Assembly (NCBI GenBank): GCA_050248735.1
Contig: JBFWRU010000003.1
Location: forward strand, 1-64,000
From: JACKFE01 sp050248735
GTDB taxonomy: Bacteria; Nitrospirota; Nitrospiria; Nitrospirales; UBA8639
Reading direction: 5' to 3'
Length of the DNA stretch: 64,000 bases
Shown: piece by piece, positions 63,908-64,000 of the stretch
How the letters are laid out: the number at the start of each line of letters is the position of its first letter
Numbering within the stretch: position 1 is the first letter of the stretch
Position numbers and translations under genes: made by a program
The notes under the pieces: generated by a model
What the model saw: the letters and a program-made list of their open reading frames with translations, nothing else
Told to the model about the DNA's origin: nothing
Databases searched by the model: none

Positions 63908-64000
63908 CTTACCAAAATGACGACATACTGAAATAGGCTATGGTGGTCGTTAGACTACTAACTCTAATATTGCTTTCTACCGGGAAGTAAATCGCCCCTT
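63908..64000. other. right window edge, upstream of the pAgo operon
   Basis: No gene is visible in these last bases. The neighbouring gene on the right, which could show whether this is a defence island or prophage boundary, lies outside the window. Confidence 0.35.

Noticed and set aside
59041..64000. CRISPR-like repeats around the pAgo locus
   Set aside because: No direct repeats with regular spacing seen; only overlapping genes and short flanks.

Overview
The window looks like chromosomal DNA of a moderately GC-rich Gram-negative bacterium. It carries outer-membrane porin, TPR-barrel and lipoprotein genes, TatA-type proteins, class A RNase P RNA, and the gene string rho-rpmE-prfA-prmC-murA-hisG-hisD-hisB-hisH-hisA-hisF-hisIE. 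Together with DUF2203, DUF4321 and MidA-type methyltransferase genes this suggests Nitrospirota, perhaps a Nitrospira relative. That placement is inference from gene content; there is no rRNA here to confirm it.

Layout. 1-3.4 kb: the tail of an unknown gene, a J-domain protein, a cupin protein behind a strong sigma70-type promoter, and a secreted formylglycine-generating-enzyme-like protein. 3.5-5.1 kb: tRNA-Glu, rnpB, a coiled-coil zinc-ribbon protein and a CAT-anticodon tRNA that is probably tRNA-Ile2. 5.1-18.8 kb: a long leftward housekeeping block (dnaG, HIT, histidine biosynthesis with an intercalated lipoprotein, murA, prmC, prfA, rpmE, rho). 19-27.8 kb: small conserved proteins, CstA, YajQ and a group of lipoproteins. 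28-29 kb: a Phd/PIN toxin-antitoxin pair and a 164-bp MITE-like element. 29-37.3 kb: porin, two TatA-like proteins, a MidA-like methyltransferase, DUF4321 and uvrB. 37.4-39.7 kb: a small accessory patch with a decayed toxin-antitoxin locus, an orphan protein with a phosphatase-like loop and a VapBC pair. 40-44.1 kb: fhs, a secreted EEP-family hydrolase and a cation diffusion facilitator. 44.5-59.7 kb: a giant AAA/coiled-coil/WD40 protein, a decayed methyltransferase, a FecR-domain surface protein, a TPR plus beta-barrel protein and a CocE-type hydrolase.

The most interesting locus is at the right edge (59.8-63.9 kb). It is a compact leftward three-gene operon with its own candidate promoter and hairpin-plus-U terminator, and it is visibly more AT-rich than its neighbours. 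Gene 1 reads as a nuclease-like (PD-(D/E)XK) plus TIR-like plus APAZ protein. Gene 2 is a short prokaryotic Argonaute (MID-PIWI) lacking PIWI catalytic residues. Gene 3 carries an R-x4-H motif typical of HEPN ribonucleases. This is a short-pAgo immune module with an extra HEPN gene, which may be a previously undescribed configuration. The genes presumably work as guide-dependent sensor (pAgo/APAZ) and effector (nuclease, TIR and/or HEPN).
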